This document shows, piece by piece, positions 52,012 to 61,622 of a stretch of DNA of 64,000 nt (its first letter is position 1; each line of letters starts with the position of its first letter). The notes under the pieces are model-generated. The model did not search any database and was not told the origin of the DNA. It worked only from the letters and a program-made list of their open reading frames with translations. The stretch comes from Paracoccaceae bacterium (GTDB lineage Bacteria; Pseudomonadota; Alphaproteobacteria; Rhodobacterales; Rhodobacteraceae): positions 62,001 to 126,000 of the forward strand of contig WGNF01000002.1 of the NCBI GenBank assembly GCA_016124615.1, written 5' to 3'. Made by a program: the position numbers and the translations under genes.

Positions 52012-52704
52012 CTATCCGCGCTTGCGCCAGACCGAACCATCGCCCATCGCCTGGACAAAGGCATCGTGGGCCGCGGCCTCTTCCGGTGTGAGGCGCGATG
52101 GAAGCGGCGCGGGCCGGGGCCGGGGGCGCCAGTCGGCGGCGACCGTCCCCGTCTCTGTGCGTTGCACCGTCGCGGTCAGACCGAAATCGGGCTGCCGCCC
52201 GCCAATCAGTTCCAGATAGACTTCGGCCAGAATCTCGCTGTCGAGCAGCGCGCCATGCTTTTCGCGCGCGGAATTGTCGATGCCGAACCGGCGGCAGAGC
52301 GCGTCGAGCGACGCGGGCGAGCCGGGAAATTTCTGCCGCGCCATCGTCAGCGTGTCGATTGCCCGGCCGGGTGCCAACTGCGGCAGCTTCGCCCAGCCCA
52401 GTTCGGCGTTAAGGAACTTGATGTCGAAGGCGGCGTTGTGGATCACCAGCGGCGCGCTGTCGATGAACGCCAGGAACGCCGCGCCGACCGCTCGGAACAC
52501 CGGCTTGTCACGCAGGAAGTCGTCACCCAGCCCGTGCACCTGGAACGCGTCGGGCGGCATGGCGCGTTCGGGGTTGATGTACTGATGGTAGGTGCGCCCG
52601 GTCGGCATGTGGTTCATCAACTCGACCGCGCCGATTTCCACGATGCGGTGGCCTTCAGAGGGCTCGAACCCGGTGGTTTCGGTGTCCAGAACGATCTCAC
52701 GCAT
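52012..52704 (-). CDS. dnaQ: DNA polymerase III epsilon subunit (proofreading exonuclease)
   Basis: The 3'-5' exonuclease of the replicative polymerase. The 230-residue DEDDh exonuclease has Exo I as VLDTETTGFEPSEGHRIVEIGAVEL, Exo II around APLVIHNAAFDIKFLNAEL, and Exo III with the histidine in NSAREKHGALLDSEILAEVYLEL. A short C-terminal tail would bind the alpha subunit. It overlaps coaE by 8 bp and is the last gene of maf-aroE-coaE-dnaQ, a conserved alphaproteobacterial operon next to the origin. Confidence 0.95.
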   Translation of the reverse strand: MREIVLDTETTGFEPSEGHRIVEIGAVELMNHMPTGRTYHQYINPERAMPPDAFQVHGLGDDFLRDKPVFRAVGAAFLAFIDSAPLVIHNAAFDIKFLNAELGWAKLPQLAPGRAIDTLTMARQKFPGSPASLDALCRRFGIDNSAREKHGALLDSEILAEVYLELIGGRQPDFGLTATVQRTETGTVAADWRPRPRPAPLPSRLTPEEAAAHDAFVQAMGDGSVWRKRG

Positions 52705-53293
52705 GGCGGCCTCGGATGGTGTCGATCAGATCTCGCACAGCGGTACGGGTGGTTTCAAGCCCGGTGGTCTCGATCACCCAAGTGGCGCGACGGCGTTTCT
52801 CGGCGTCAGGCATCTGGCGGCCGAGGATTGCGGCGAAATGCGCCTCGGTCATCCCCGGCCGCGCAAGAACACGGGCGCGCTGCAGATCGGCCGGGGCAGA
52901 GACGACGAGGGTTCCATCCACCTGTGCCTCGGCGCCCGTTTCGAAAAGCAGCGGGATATCGAGGACGATCAGCGGCGCCCCGGAATGTGCCGCGATGAAG
53001 GCGGCACGGTCGGCGGTGACGAGCGGATGCACCGCGGCCTCGATGCGGGGCAGGGCCGTCGGATCGGCGGCAATCCGTGCCTTCAGGGCGGCGCGATCCA
53101 CCGCGCCCGCAACGATGGCTTCGGGGAAAAGTGCACCCAGCACAGGGACCGCCGCGCCGCCCGGCGCGTAAAGTCGGTGCACGGCGGCATCGGCATCCCA
53201 GACCGGCACCCCGGATTCGGCAAAAAAGCCTGCCGTGGTGGATTTCCCCATGCCGATGGAGCCGGTCAACCCGAGGAGATAGGGCCGCGTCAT
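52697..53293 (-). CDS. coaE: Dephospho-CoA kinase
   Basis: Phosphorylates dephospho-CoA, the last step of coenzyme A synthesis. The 198-residue P-loop kinase begins [38 protein letters not shown], with both the Walker A and the conserved DAD motif, and has VLDIPLLFETG and the RVLARPGMTEAHFAAILGRQMPDAEKRRRA lid. It overlaps dnaQ at one end and aroE by 4 bp at the other. Confidence 0.95.
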   Translation of the reverse strand: MTRPYLLGLTGSIGMGKSTTAGFFAESGVPVWDADAAVHRLYAPGGAAVPVLGALFPEAIVAGAVDRAALKARIAADPTALPRIEAAVHPLVTADRAAFIAAHSGAPLIVLDIPLLFETGAEAQVDGTLVVSAPADLQRARVLARPGMTEAHFAAILGRQMPDAEKRRRATWVIETTGLETTRTAVRDLIDTIRGRHA

Positions 53294-54126
53294 GCCTTCA
53301 GGATGGCTTGCCGGGTGTCTTCGTCAACCTCCGGCCGCGTTCCGAACCACCGCTCGAACCCCGGCGCGGCCTGATGCAGCAACATCCCCAACCCGTCCAC
53401 CGCGATGCACCCGCGCGCCTGCGCCTCATCCAGGAAATGCGTGCGAAGGGGCGTATAGACGAGGTCGTTGACGACGGCGCCCGGCGTCAGGGCGTCGAGC
53501 GGAATGCGAAATTCGGGCTTGCCGACCATGCCGAGGGAGGACGTGTTCACCACCGTCCCGCAATCCTCCAGCATGTTGCCTGCCTGCACCCAGTCATACA
53601 CCACGACCTTGGCACCAAAATCGGCGCGCAGCGAGTCGGCGCGCAGCCGGGTACGGTTCGACAGGCGAATTTCGGGCACGCCGATCTCGATCAGTGCGGC
53701 GATCACGGCGCGCGCCGCGCCCCCGGCGCCGATGACCGCGGCGGGGCTGGCCTGCGGCGCCCAACCCGGCGCATTTTGCCGCAGGTTGGCCACGAAGCCC
53801 GCGCCATCGGTATTGTCGGCGTGAATGCGGCCATCCTTGCGAAAGATCAGCGTATTCGCCGCCCCGATCAGCGCCGCCCGGTCGGTCACGATATCGGCGA
53901 TCTTCAGCACGCTTTCCTTGTGCGGGATCGTCACGTTGGCGCCGACGAAACCGATCAGCGGCAGCGTTTCCAGCACCTGCCGCAGGTCGACCTGCGCAAC
54001 ATCCATCGGGATGTAGAAACCCTTGAGGCCGTAACGCTTCAGCCAATAGCCATGCAGGGCGGGCGATTTGCTATGCGCTATGGGCGAGCCGATGACGCCG
54101 GCCAGCGGAATCCGGGTTTCGGTCAT
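53290..54126 (-). CDS. aroE: Shikimate dehydrogenase
   Basis: Reduces 3-dehydroshikimate to shikimate with NADPH in aromatic amino acid synthesis. The 278-residue protein has [25 protein letters not shown], the catalytic Lys-Asp pair in [11 protein letters not shown] and [22 protein letters not shown], and the dinucleotide motif [19 protein letters not shown] with NRTRLRA following. Its stop overlaps coaE and its start overlaps the maf stop by 4 bp. Confidence 0.95.
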   Translation of the reverse strand: MTETRIPLAGVIGSPIAHSKSPALHGYWLKRYGLKGFYIPMDVAQVDLRQVLETLPLIGFVGANVTIPHKESVLKIADIVTDRAALIGAANTLIFRKDGRIHADNTDGAGFVANLRQNAPGWAPQASPAAVIGAGGAARAVIAALIEIGVPEIRLSNRTRLRADSLRADFGAKVVVYDWVQAGNMLEDCGTVVNTSSLGMVGKPEFRIPLDALTPGAVVNDLVYTPLRTHFLDEAQARGCIAVDGLGMLLHQAAPGFERWFGTRPEVDEDTRQAILKA

Positions 54127-54722
54127 GAAGCGATCGCTCCGCGCTGGCCAAGGTATCCCAGAAGCTCGATCAGCGGCAGGCCGAGGATGGTGAAATAGTC
54201 GCCGTCAATCCGCGAGAAAAGCCGCACGCCCTCTTCCTCCAGCTTGTAGGCGCCAACGGACTCGCCGATGCCCGGCCACAGCCGCTTGACGTAGTCGTCG
54301 AGGTAAGCATCTGAAAATACGCGCATTGTCAGACGGACCTCCCCCACGTGGCGCCATACGGGCTGACCGGCGTGATATAGCACGGCGGCCGAAAGAAGCT
54401 TGTGCGACTTTCCGCGAAGAGCCTGCAACTGTGCCCGCGCTGCATCAGGCGTGTCGGGCTTGCCGAACACGGATCCGGACAGGTCCAGCACCTGATCGCA
54501 GCCGAGAACCCAGCGATCCGGATGCCGGTCGGCGATCTTGCGGGCCTTCATCTCTGCCAGCGTATCGGCCATGTAGCGCGGCCGCGCACCCTCTGCCTCC
54601 AGCGCCGAACGGATCGCGGCCTCGTCCACGCGGGCAGGCATCGCCTCGACCGACAGGCCGGCGCGGCGCAGCAGTTCGGCGCGGATCGGCGAAGCGGAAG
54701 CGAGGATCAGCGGCACCGTCAT
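54123..54722 (-). CDS. maf: Maf-family nucleoside triphosphate pyrophosphatase
   Basis: Hydrolyses non-canonical or modified nucleotides. The 199-residue protein begins with the signature [19 protein letters not shown], has [16 protein letters not shown] with the catalytic acid and metal-binding residues, and [33 protein letters not shown] at the C-terminus. ATG 54722 is the first gene start left of the presumed origin. Some longer in-frame sequence upstream lies within the AT-rich gap and is not coding. Confidence 0.92.
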   Translation of the reverse strand: MTVPLILASASPIRAELLRRAGLSVEAMPARVDEAAIRSALEAEGARPRYMADTLAEMKARKIADRHPDRWVLGCDQVLDLSGSVFGKPDTPDAARAQLQALRGKSHKLLSAAVLYHAGQPVWRHVGEVRLTMRVFSDAYLDDYVKRLWPGIGESVGAYKLEEEGVRLFSRIDGDYFTILGLPLIELLGYLGQRGAIAS

Positions 54723-55129
54723 GTGGGTCTTCCTGTGGATCACCGGTCGGAGAGCGCGGGGGGTGAAACAGCCGCATCGCCTCTGTGGCAAAACCGGGGC
54801 GGGTTTGTCAAACCCCGGGGCGATTCCTCCACCCGTGGGAAACGTTTCACGGTGGCTGTTGGAATCCCAGCCGCCCTCCGCGCCGGGAGAAATTATGCAC
54901 CGAACATTCGGTGATTTCCTTACAGTTAAAACATTGATAATAAATAGTTTTTGTTGAACAAAAGGAGTGGCCTCCAAGCTTCTCCCGAAGTTGTCCACAT
55001 GGCTGATGATGTGGACAAACGCGGGGATGGCCCGGTAATCCACCTTCTCCACAGGCCCTACATCATCATTCTCTTTAAGACTCTTATCTGTTTAGTAAGA
55101 GGCCTAGACGCAGAGACAGGACCAAGACG
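54723..55129. other. oriC: Probable chromosomal replication origin (oriC)
   Basis: The 407-bp gap between divergent maf and hemJ has no gene. It contains DnaA boxes TTGTCCACA at 54991-54999 and its exact inverse at 55010-55018, forming a 10-bp inverted repeat, plus TTCTCCACA (55045-55053), TAATCCACC (55036-55044) and TGATCCACA inverted (54734-54742). The AT-rich stretch 54914-54960 resembles an unwinding element. It includes TTAA-N7-ATAA (54926-54940), one base from a CtrA box. Inverted repeats at 54898-54913 and 55081-55101 flank the core. Transcription diverges from it, parS and parAB lie 3-6 kb away, and the gene context matches alphaproteobacterial origins. Confidence 0.78.
54991..55018. 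promoter_or_regulatory. Inverted pair of DnaA boxes
   Basis: Two identical DnaA boxes (TTGTCCACA) face each other across 10 bp, with one more complementary base at each inner edge. Each differs by one base from the E. coli TTATCCACA consensus. The symmetry suggests cooperative DnaA loading. Confidence 0.7.
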
Positions 55130-55594
55130 ATGCTGAGCTTTCTTGCCACCTGGTACCTCTGGATCAAGGCATTCCATGTGATGTCGGTGATCGCATGGAT
55201 GGCGGGCATCTTTTATCTGCCGCGGCTTTTCGTCTATCACGTCGAAGGGCTGAAGAAGGTGGGGGTCGTTCCAGGCAGCGAGTTGGACCTGCTTTTCCAG
55301 CATCAAGAGCGGCTATTGCTGCGCGCGATCATGAACCCGGCGATGATCTCGACCTGGGTTTTCGGCCTTTTGCTGGTGCTGACGCCGGGGATCGTCGATT
55401 GGTCGTCGATCTGGCCCTGGGCGAAGGCGGCTGGCGTGCTCGGGATGACCGCGTTTCATCACTGGCTCGGGCTGCGCCGCAAGGACTTTGCCGCCGGGCG
55501 CAATACGCGGTCTGGCCGAACCTACCGGATGATGAACGAGCTTCCGACGCTTCTGATGATTGTCATCGTGCTGTCGGTGATCGTGAAATTCTGA
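55130..55594 (+). CDS. hemJ: Protoporphyrinogen IX oxidase, HemJ type
   Basis: Oxidises protoporphyrinogen IX to protoporphyrin IX in heme and bacteriochlorophyll synthesis. The 154-residue protein has four hydrophobic helices, with conserved KAFHVMSVIAWMAGIFYLPRLFVYH near the N-terminus, then FHHWLGLRRKDFAAG and FRM-like YRMMNELPTLLMIVIVLSVI. The histidine and lysine residues match positions known to matter in HemJ. It is the first gene right of the presumed origin. In several alphaproteobacteria hemE occupies this spot; hemE is not seen here. Confidence 0.92.
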   Translation: MLSFLATWYLWIKAFHVMSVIAWMAGIFYLPRLFVYHVEGLKKVGVVPGSELDLLFQHQERLLLRAIMNPAMISTWVFGLLLVLTPGIVDWSSIWPWAKAAGVLGMTAFHHWLGLRRKDFAAGRNTRSGRTYRMMNELPTLLMIVIVLSVIVKF

Positions 55595-55600
55595 GCGGCG

Positions 55601-55629
55601 TTGACTTTTTGTCACGCTGGGATTAGCTG
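55601..55629 (+). promoter_or_regulatory. Weak candidate promoter for rho
   Basis: TTGACT (55601-55606) is a good -35 and is followed 17 bp later by TAGCTG, a poor -10. It lies in the 127-bp hemJ-rho gap, which also has hairpins GGGCCG-type near 55640 and AACCGC/GCGGTT (55684-55700) in what would be the rho leader. Confidence 0.35.
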
Positions 55630-55721
55630 CGTGCTTCAACGGGGCCGTCCGGCCCGCAGTGTTTCCCATTCATTTCCCTTGCAACCGCTTTGCGCGGTTT
55701 GCCCGATATACTGGTCACCCC

Positions 55722-56990
55722 ATGAAAGAGACTCTCAACCTCGCCGACCTTAAGGCCCACAGCCCCGCCGACCTTCTGGCGATGGCCGAAGAGCTGGAGA
55801 TCGAAAACGCCCCGTCGATGCGCAAGGGCGAGATGATGTTCCAGATCCTGCGCGAGCGGGCGGAAGAGGGTTGGGAAATCTCTGGCGATGGCGTGCTGGA
55901 AGTGCTGCAGGACGGTTTCGGCTTCCTGCGCTCGCCCTCTGCAAACTATCTGCCGGGTCCGGACGACATCTACGTCTCGCCCGATATTCTGCGGCAGTTT
56001 TCGCTGCGCACCGGTGACACCATCGAAGGCGTCATTCAGGCCCCGCGCGAGACTGAGCGGTATTTCTGCATGACGGACGTCACCCGGATCAACTTCGACG
56101 ATCCGGAGCGGGCGCGGCACAAGGTGCATTTCGACAACCTGACGCCGCTGTACCCCGATGAACGGCTGAAGATGGAAGTTGACGATCCGACGATCAAGGA
56201 CCGTTCGGCCCGGATCATCGACCTCGTCGCGCCGATCGGCAAAGGCCAGCGTGGCCTGATCGTCGCCCCGCCGCGCACCGGTAAAACCGTGCTGCTGCAA
56301 AACATCGCCCACTCGATCGCGACCAACCACCCGGAATGCTACCTGATCGTTCTGCTGATCGACGAGCGGCCGGAGGAAGTCACCGACATGCAGCGGTCTG
56401 TGAAGGGCGAGGTTGTATCGTCGACCTTCGACGAACCGGCAACCCGGCACGTCGCGGTGGCCGAGATGGTGATCGAGAAAGCCAAGCGGCTGGTGGAACA
56501 CAAACGCGACGTGGTGATCCTGCTCGACTCGATCACCCGCCTGGGCCGCGCCTTCAACACGGTCGTGCCGTCGTCGGGCAAGGTGCTGACCGGCGGTGTC
56601 GACGCCAACGCGCTGCAACGGCCCAAGCGGTTCTTCGGCGCCGCACGGAATATCGAAGAGGGCGGGTCGCTGACCATCATCGCCACCGCGCTGATCGACA
56701 CCGGCAGCCGGATGGACGAGGTGATTTTTGAAGAGTTCAAGGGCACCGGCAACTCGGAAATCGTGCTCGACCGCAAGGTGGCCGACAAACGCGTGTTCCC
56801 GGCGATGGACATTCTGAAATCCGGCACCCGGAAGGAAGAGTTGCTGGTCGAAAAGTCGGACTTGCAGAAGATGTATGTGCTGCGGCGTATTCTGAACCCG
56901 ATGGGCACGACGGATGCGATCGAGTTCCTGATCTCGAAGCTGAAGCAGACGAAAACGAACGGCGAATTCTTCGACTCGATGAACTCCTGA
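55722..56990 (+). CDS. rho: Transcription termination factor Rho
   Basis: Hexameric RNA-dependent ATPase that ends transcription. The 422-residue length is standard, with an N-terminal Rho_N domain ([25 protein letters not shown]), the cold-shock RNA-binding domain ([31 protein letters not shown]), and the ATPase: Walker [13 protein letters not shown], Walker [33 protein letters not shown] with the Q-loop and R-loop following. No unusual insertion is present. It belongs to the rightward origin-proximal gene run before mnmE. Confidence 0.97.
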   Translation: MKETLNLADLKAHSPADLLAMAEELEIENAPSMRKGEMMFQILRERAEEGWEISGDGVLEVLQDGFGFLRSPSANYLPGPDDIYVSPDILRQFSLRTGDTIEGVIQAPRETERYFCMTDVTRINFDDPERARHKVHFDNLTPLYPDERLKMEVDDPTIKDRSARIIDLVAPIGKGQRGLIVAPPRTGKTVLLQNIAHSIATNHPECYLIVLLIDERPEEVTDMQRSVKGEVVSSTFDEPATRHVAVAEMVIEKAKRLVEHKRDVVILLDSITRLGRAFNTVVPSSGKVLTGGVDANALQRPKRFFGAARNIEEGGSLTIIATALIDTGSRMDEVIFEEFKGTGNSEIVLDRKVADKRVFPAMDILKSGTRKEELLVEKSDLQKMYVLRRILNPMGTTDAIEFLISKLKQTKTNGEFFDSMNS

Positions 56991-57019
56991 TTTGTTGTTA
57001 TAAAACAACAGGTTATATC

Positions 57020-58309
57020 GTGGATACAATCTTCGCCCTCGCCACGGCGCGCGGCAAGGCTGGCGTTGCGGTCGTGCGCATCTCCGGGCCCGAAAGCTTT
57101 GCTGCCGCTGAGGCAATTGCCGGGCCGCTCCCTGCGCTGCGCCATGCCGCGGTCCGTCGCCTGCGCAATTCTGCCGGTGACGTGCTGGATGACGCCCTTG
57201 TGCTGACATTCGCGCCGGGCGCGAGCTTCACGGACGAGGCGGTGGTAGAGCTTCAGCTCCACGGCAGTACCGCGATCGTTGCCGCCGTGTTGCGCGAACT
57301 GGCCGCGCAGCCCGGCCTGCGGATGGCCGAACCGGGGGAGTTTACCCGCCGCGCGCTGGAAAATGGCCGGCTCGATTTGGCGCAGGTTGAGGGGCTCGCG
57401 GACCTTATCGAAGCAGAAACCGAGGCGCAGCGGCGGCAGGCGCAGCGCGTGCTTTCCGGTGCGGTGGGCGCTCGGGCGGAAGGCTGGCGGCGGGCTCTGA
57501 TTCGCGCGGCCGCGCTTCTTGAAGCGACGATTGATTTCGCAGACGAAGATGTTCCAGTGGATGTGACGCCAGAGGTTCTGGCGCTGATCGACGTGGTCAG
57601 CACGGAATTGCAGGCCGAAGCGGCGGGCGCCGTCGTGGCCGAACGGATCCGCGACGGCTTCGAAGTTGCCATCGTGGGGCGCCCGAACGCGGGGAAATCC
57701 ACCTTGCTGAACACGCTTGCCGGGCGCGAGGCGGCGATCACCTCTGAAGTGGCGGGCACGACCCGTGACGTGATCGAGGTGCGCATGGACCTTGGCGGCC
57801 TGCCGGTAACAATCCTCGACACCGCGGGGTTGCGGGCGACCGGCGATGTTGTGGAAAGCATCGGCGTTGCGCGGGCGGTGGAGCGCGCCGCGCAGGCCGA
57901 TCTGCGCGTCTTTCTGTGCGATGACGCGGGCCTGCCGGATGAGCTGACGCCCGAAGCGGGCGACCTGATCGTGCAGGGTAAGGCCGACCTTGCGTCTGGC
58001 CAGGGGCTGCACGTGTCGGGCAAGACGGGGCAGGGCGTTGGCGAACTGGTGCAGCGCATCGCGGGTGTCCTGTCGGCGCGGGCTATTGGCGCGCAGACGA
58101 TCACGCGAGAACGCCACAGGGTAGCCGTTATGCGAGCCATCGGGGCTATGGAATCGGCGCGGCTTGAGGTATTGCGAGGGCCGGATCGGGCAGAGCTTGC
58201 AGCCGAAGAAATGCGCCGGGCGATTCGTGCCCTTGATTCATTGGTGGGCCGTGTCGATGTGGAGCACCTCTTGGGCGAAATCTTCGCGAGCTTCTGCATC
58301 GGAAAGTAG
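57020..58309 (+). CDS. mnmE: tRNA uridine-5-carboxymethylaminomethyl(34) GTPase
   Basis: Works with MnmG to install cmnm5U at the tRNA wobble position. The 429-residue protein starts with GTG 57020 ([23 protein letters not shown]), has the tetrahydrofolate-binding N-terminal domain, the G domain with [16 protein letters not shown] (G1), and DTAGLR (G3), and ends with the catalytic FCIGK motif. An inverted repeat of TGTTGT and ACAACA around TATAAA (56993-57010) precedes it. Confidence 0.95.
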   Translation: MDTIFALATARGKAGVAVVRISGPESFAAAEAIAGPLPALRHAAVRRLRNSAGDVLDDALVLTFAPGASFTDEAVVELQLHGSTAIVAAVLRELAAQPGLRMAEPGEFTRRALENGRLDLAQVEGLADLIEAETEAQRRQAQRVLSGAVGARAEGWRRALIRAAALLEATIDFADEDVPVDVTPEVLALIDVVSTELQAEAAGAVVAERIRDGFEVAIVGRPNAGKSTLLNTLAGREAAITSEVAGTTRDVIEVRMDLGGLPVTILDTAGLRATGDVVESIGVARAVERAAQADLRVFLCDDAGLPDELTPEAGDLIVQGKADLASGQGLHVSGKTGQGVGELVQRIAGVLSARAIGAQTITRERHRVAVMRAIGAMESARLEVLRGPDRAELAAEEMRRAIRALDSLVGRVDVEHLLGEIFASFCIGK

Positions 58310-58312
58310 GGA

Positions 58313-60187
58313 GTGTTTCACGTGAAACATTTTGACGTCATCGTGGTCGGCGGCGGCCACGCCGGGGCGGATGCGGCCCACGCGGCGGCGCGGATGGGCG
58401 CGCGCACCGCTTTGGTGACGCTCAGCCGCGACAACCTTGGTGTCATGTCCTGCAATCCGGCGATTGGTGGCCTTGGCAAGGGCCATCTGGTGCGCGAGAT
58501 TGATGCGATGGACGGGGTGATGGGGCGCGTGGCCGACCGCGCCGGCATTCAGTTTCGCCTTCTGAACCGTCGAAAGGGTCCGGCCGTGCAAGGCCCCCGC
58601 GCGCAGGCCGATCGGATGCGTTATCGCGCCGCCATGCGGGACGTGACCGAGGCGAGGCCGAATCTGGACGTGATTGAAGGCGAGGTGGCCGACCTGCGGA
58701 TGGAGGGCCCGCGTGTCGCCGGGGTGATTCTGGCGGACGGCAGCGAGGTTTCGGCCCGTGCGGTCGTTCTGACCACTGGCACCTTCCTGCGTGGCGTGAT
58801 CCATATCGGCGATATCCGCCGCCCTGGCGGCCGGATGGGCGACCGGCCTTCGGTGCCGCTGGCGGAGCGGATCGCGGCGATGGGCTTGCCCCTGGGTCGC
58901 CTGAAGACTGGCACGCCGCCCCGGCTTGACGGCCGAACGATCCGTTGGGACGCGCTGGAGACGCAGCCGGGCGATGACGTGCCGGTGATGTTTTCCTTCC
59001 TGAACCGTGCGCCCGAGGCCCGGCAGGTCGCCTGCGGGATCACCCACACAAACGAGAAAACGCACGAGATCATTCGGCAGAACCTGAGCCGGTCGGCGAT
59101 GTACGGCGGCCACATCGAAGGCGTCGGCCCGCGCTATTGCCCGTCGATCGAGGATAAGGTGGTGCGCTTCGCCGACAAAACCTCGCATCAGGTGTTTCTG
59201 GAACCCGAGGGGCTGGACGATCCGACGATCTATCCGAACGGGATTTCGACCTCGCTGCCGACGGACGTGCAGGAGGACTACGTCCATTCGATTTTTGGGC
59301 TGGAAAACGCGCGGATTCTTCAGCCGGGCTACGCCATCGAATACGACTACGTCGACCCTCGGGCGCTGCGTCCGACGCTGGAGGTGAAGGCCGCGCCGGG
59401 GCTGTTTCTGGCGGGGCAGATCAATGGCACCACCGGCTATGAAGAGGCGGCGGCACAGGGTCTGGTTGCCGGGCTGAACGCAGCCTTGCAGGCGCTGGGC
59501 AGGGAGCCTGCGCTCTTTGGTCGGTCGGGCAGCTATATCGGCGTGATGATCGACGACCTCGTTACGCGCGGGGTCACCGAGCCGTACCGCATGTTCACCT
59601 CGCGCGCAGAGTTTAGACTGTCGCTGCGGGCGGACAACGCGGATCAGCGCCTGACCCCGATGGCCTTGGGTCTCGGCTGCGTAGGCGAGGACCGACGCCG
59701 CACCTTTGGCGTGAAGATGGACCGGCTTGTGGCGGGGCGCGAGCGGCTCGAATCGCTGAGCCTGACGCCGCGACAATTGGCGGCGGAAGGTATTGCGATC
59801 AATCAGGACGGCGCGCGCCGCAACGGGCTGGAATTGTTGGCCCATGTGGGGATCGGCTTTGCCGACCTGGAGCGGTTCGAGCCGGCGCTGGCCGACATCG
59901 ACGCCGAGACGCGCGAGCAACTGGCGCGCGACGCGCTTTACTCTGTGTATATCGAGCGCGAGCAACTGGACGTTGACGCGATGCGCCGGGATGAGGGGCA
60001 GGTGATCCCCGAGGGCTTCGACTATGCGGGCCTGTCGAGCTTGTCGAATGAGCTGAAGCTGAAGCTTGGCCGCGTTCAACCGCAGACACTGGCGCAAGCG
60101 GCGCGAGTTGAGGGGATGACGCCCGCGGCGATCACGCTGATTCTGGCGCGGCTGCGTCAGGATGCCCGGCAACGGGCGGCGGGATGA
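58313..60187 (+). CDS. mnmG: tRNA uridine-5-carboxymethylaminomethyl(34) synthesis FAD enzyme
   Basis: The FAD- and NADH-dependent partner of MnmE. The 624-residue protein begins [29 protein letters not shown], with the dinucleotide-binding GxGxxG-type motif, and includes [52 protein letters not shown] and [17 protein letters not shown]. Start is GTG 58313, 3 bp after mnmE ends. The first five codons overlap a perfect parS palindrome (58314-58329), so partition-complex binding covers the start. The stop overlaps rsmG. Confidence 0.96.
   Translation: MFHVKHFDVIVVGGGHAGADAAHAAARMGARTALVTLSRDNLGVMSCNPAIGGLGKGHLVREIDAMDGVMGRVADRAGIQFRLLNRRKGPAVQGPRAQADRMRYRAAMRDVTEARPNLDVIEGEVADLRMEGPRVAGVILADGSEVSARAVVLTTGTFLRGVIHIGDIRRPGGRMGDRPSVPLAERIAAMGLPLGRLKTGTPPRLDGRTIRWDALETQPGDDVPVMFSFLNRAPEARQVACGITHTNEKTHEIIRQNLSRSAMYGGHIEGVGPRYCPSIEDKVVRFADKTSHQVFLEPEGLDDPTIYPNGISTSLPTDVQEDYVHSIFGLENARILQPGYAIEYDYVDPRALRPTLEVKAAPGLFLAGQINGTTGYEEAAAQGLVAGLNAALQALGREPALFGRSGSYIGVMIDDLVTRGVTEPYRMFTSRAEFRLSLRADNADQRLTPMALGLGCVGEDRRRTFGVKMDRLVAGRERLESLSLTPRQLAAEGIAINQDGARRNGLELLAHVGIGFADLERFEPALADIDAETREQLARDALYSVYIEREQLDVDAMRRDEGQVIPEGFDYAGLSSLSNELKLKLGRVQPQTLAQAARVEGMTPAAITLILARLRQDARQRAAG
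58314..58329. promoter_or_regulatory. parS: parS centromere site 1
   Basis: TGTTTCACGTGAAACA is a perfect 16-bp palindrome matching the conserved chromosomal parS consensus bound by ParB. It lies across the start of mnmG, encoding its FHVKH residues, 3.3 kb from the presumed oriC. Confidence 0.9.
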
Positions 60188-60813
60188 GGGGCAACGAGAA
60201 AGAGGCGGTCCGCGCGGCGCTGGATGTTTCACGTGAAACAATGGCGCGGCTGGAGCACTATGCGGCGCTGCTGGAAAAGTGGAATGCGGCGATCAACCTT
60301 GTCTCGCGCGCCTCTCTCGCCGACCTGTGGGCGCGGCATATTCTCGATTCCGCGCAGATTTTCGCCCTTTGCCCCGAAGGTGCGCGATCCTGGGCCGACC
60401 TTGGCAGCGGCGGCGGCTTTCCCGGCCTTGTTGTCGCGATCCTGGCGCACGAGGCCGCGCCGGACCTCGAGGTGACCCTGGTCGAGAGCGATACGCGCAA
60501 GGCGGCCTTCCTTGCGACGGCGGCCCGCGAGCTTGGCCTGAACGTAGCCGTCAAGGCGGAGCGGATCGAGGCGCTCGCCCCCCAGGCCGCAGATGTCGTC
60601 TCCGCCCGCGCGCTCGCCCCACTGACAGAGCTGCTCGGCTTCGCCGCGCGGCATCTGGCGCCGAAAGGTCGCGCGCTGTTCCTGAAGGGCGCGACTTTTC
60701 CGCAAGAGCGCGCGGCGGCTCTTGCGCACTGGTCGTTCGACGTCCAAACCTATCCCAGCAAGACCGACGCCGAGGGCGTCATCCTCTCCATCGGAGATAT
60801 CGCCCATGCCTGA
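60184..60813 (+). CDS. rsmG: 16S rRNA (guanine527-N7)-methyltransferase
   Basis: Methylates G527 of 16S rRNA using SAM. The 209-residue protein has [28 protein letters not shown], the SAM-binding [19 protein letters not shown] and [23 protein letters not shown], and [27 protein letters not shown] 60184 overlaps the mnmG stop. Codons for DVSRET at residues 14-19 carry a second perfect parS site. The last 8 bp overlap the parA start. Confidence 0.95.
   Translation: MRGNEKEAVRAALDVSRETMARLEHYAALLEKWNAAINLVSRASLADLWARHILDSAQIFALCPEGARSWADLGSGGGFPGLVVAILAHEAAPDLEVTLVESDTRKAAFLATAARELGLNVAVKAERIEALAPQAADVVSARALAPLTELLGFAARHLAPKGRALFLKGATFPQERAAALAHWSFDVQTYPSKTDAEGVILSIGDIAHA
60225..60240. promoter_or_regulatory. 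parS: parS centromere site 2
   Basis: A second perfect TGTTTCACGTGAAACA palindrome, inside the rsmG reading frame, 1.9 kb from the first site and 0.6 kb before parA. Both sites are in essential-pathway coding sequence rather than in gaps. Confidence 0.9.
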
Positions 60814-61612
60814 TCCGACGCGCCTGCATGCCCCGCGAATCATCGCCATCGCCAACCAGAAGGGCGGGGTGGGCAAGACCACGACCGCCATCAACCTGGG
60901 TGCCGCTTTGGCCGAAAAGGGGCTGCGCGTGTTGCTGGTCGACCTTGATCCGCAGGGGAACGCCTCAACCGGGCTTGGGATTCTGGCGGCGAATCGTGGA
61001 ATGACGACCTACGACCTGATCCTCGACGAGGCCCCGCTTGAAGAGGTGGTGATTCCCACAGCCGTTCCGAACCTCTGGATCTGCCCGGCGACAACGGACC
61101 TTTCATCGGCCGATATCGAGCTTGTTTCGAATGAAAAGCGGAGTTTTCTGCTGCATGATGCGCTGCGTCAGCCCGCAGTCGATGGCTTTCGCTTCGACTA
61201 CATCCTGATTGACTGCCCGCCCTCGCTCAGCCTGCTGACGGTGAACGCGATGGTGGCGGCGCATTCGGTTCTGGTGCCGTTGCAAAGCGAGTTCTTTGCG
61301 CTTGAAGGGCTGTCGCAATTGATGCTGACGATTCGCGAGGTTCGGCAAAGTGCCAACCCCAAGCTGCGGATCGAGGGCGTTCTGCTGACGATGTATGACG
61401 GGCGAAACAACCTGTCGCTTCAGGTCGAGGCGGACGCGCGCGAGAATCTGGGGGACCTGATGTTCCAGACGATCGTGCCGCGCAATGTGCGGGTCAGCGA
61501 GGCGCCGTCTTTTGCGATGCCGGTGCTAAGCTATGATGGCCTGTCGCGCGGCAGCACGGCATATCGCGAACTGGCAGATGAAGTGATCAAGCGGCACAAG
61601 ACCGCGGCCTGA
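60806..61612 (+). CDS. parA: Chromosome partitioning ATPase ParA
   Basis: Segregates origins through a gradient of ATP-bound protein on the nucleoid. The 268-residue Soj-type protein has the deviant Walker [19 protein letters not shown], Walker A' [17 protein letters not shown] and Walker [21 protein letters not shown], without the extra N-terminal DNA-binding domain of plasmid type Ia ParA. It overlaps rsmG by 8 bp; parB starts 10 bp downstream. Confidence 0.96.
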   Translation: MPDPTRLHAPRIIAIANQKGGVGKTTTAINLGAALAEKGLRVLLVDLDPQGNASTGLGILAANRGMTTYDLILDEAPLEEVVIPTAVPNLWICPATTDLSSADIELVSNEKRSFLLHDALRQPAVDGFRFDYILIDCPPSLSLLTVNAMVAAHSVLVPLQSEFFALEGLSQLMLTIREVRQSANPKLRIEGVLLTMYDGRNNLSLQVEADARENLGDLMFQTIVPRNVRVSEAPSFAMPVLSYDGLSRGSTAYRELADEVIKRHKTAA

Positions 61613-61622
61613 GGAGGTGCAG

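Noticed and set aside
54838..54851. A third parS site (GAAACGTTTCACGG)
   Set aside because: Only one half of the parS palindrome matches; the other arm is lost.
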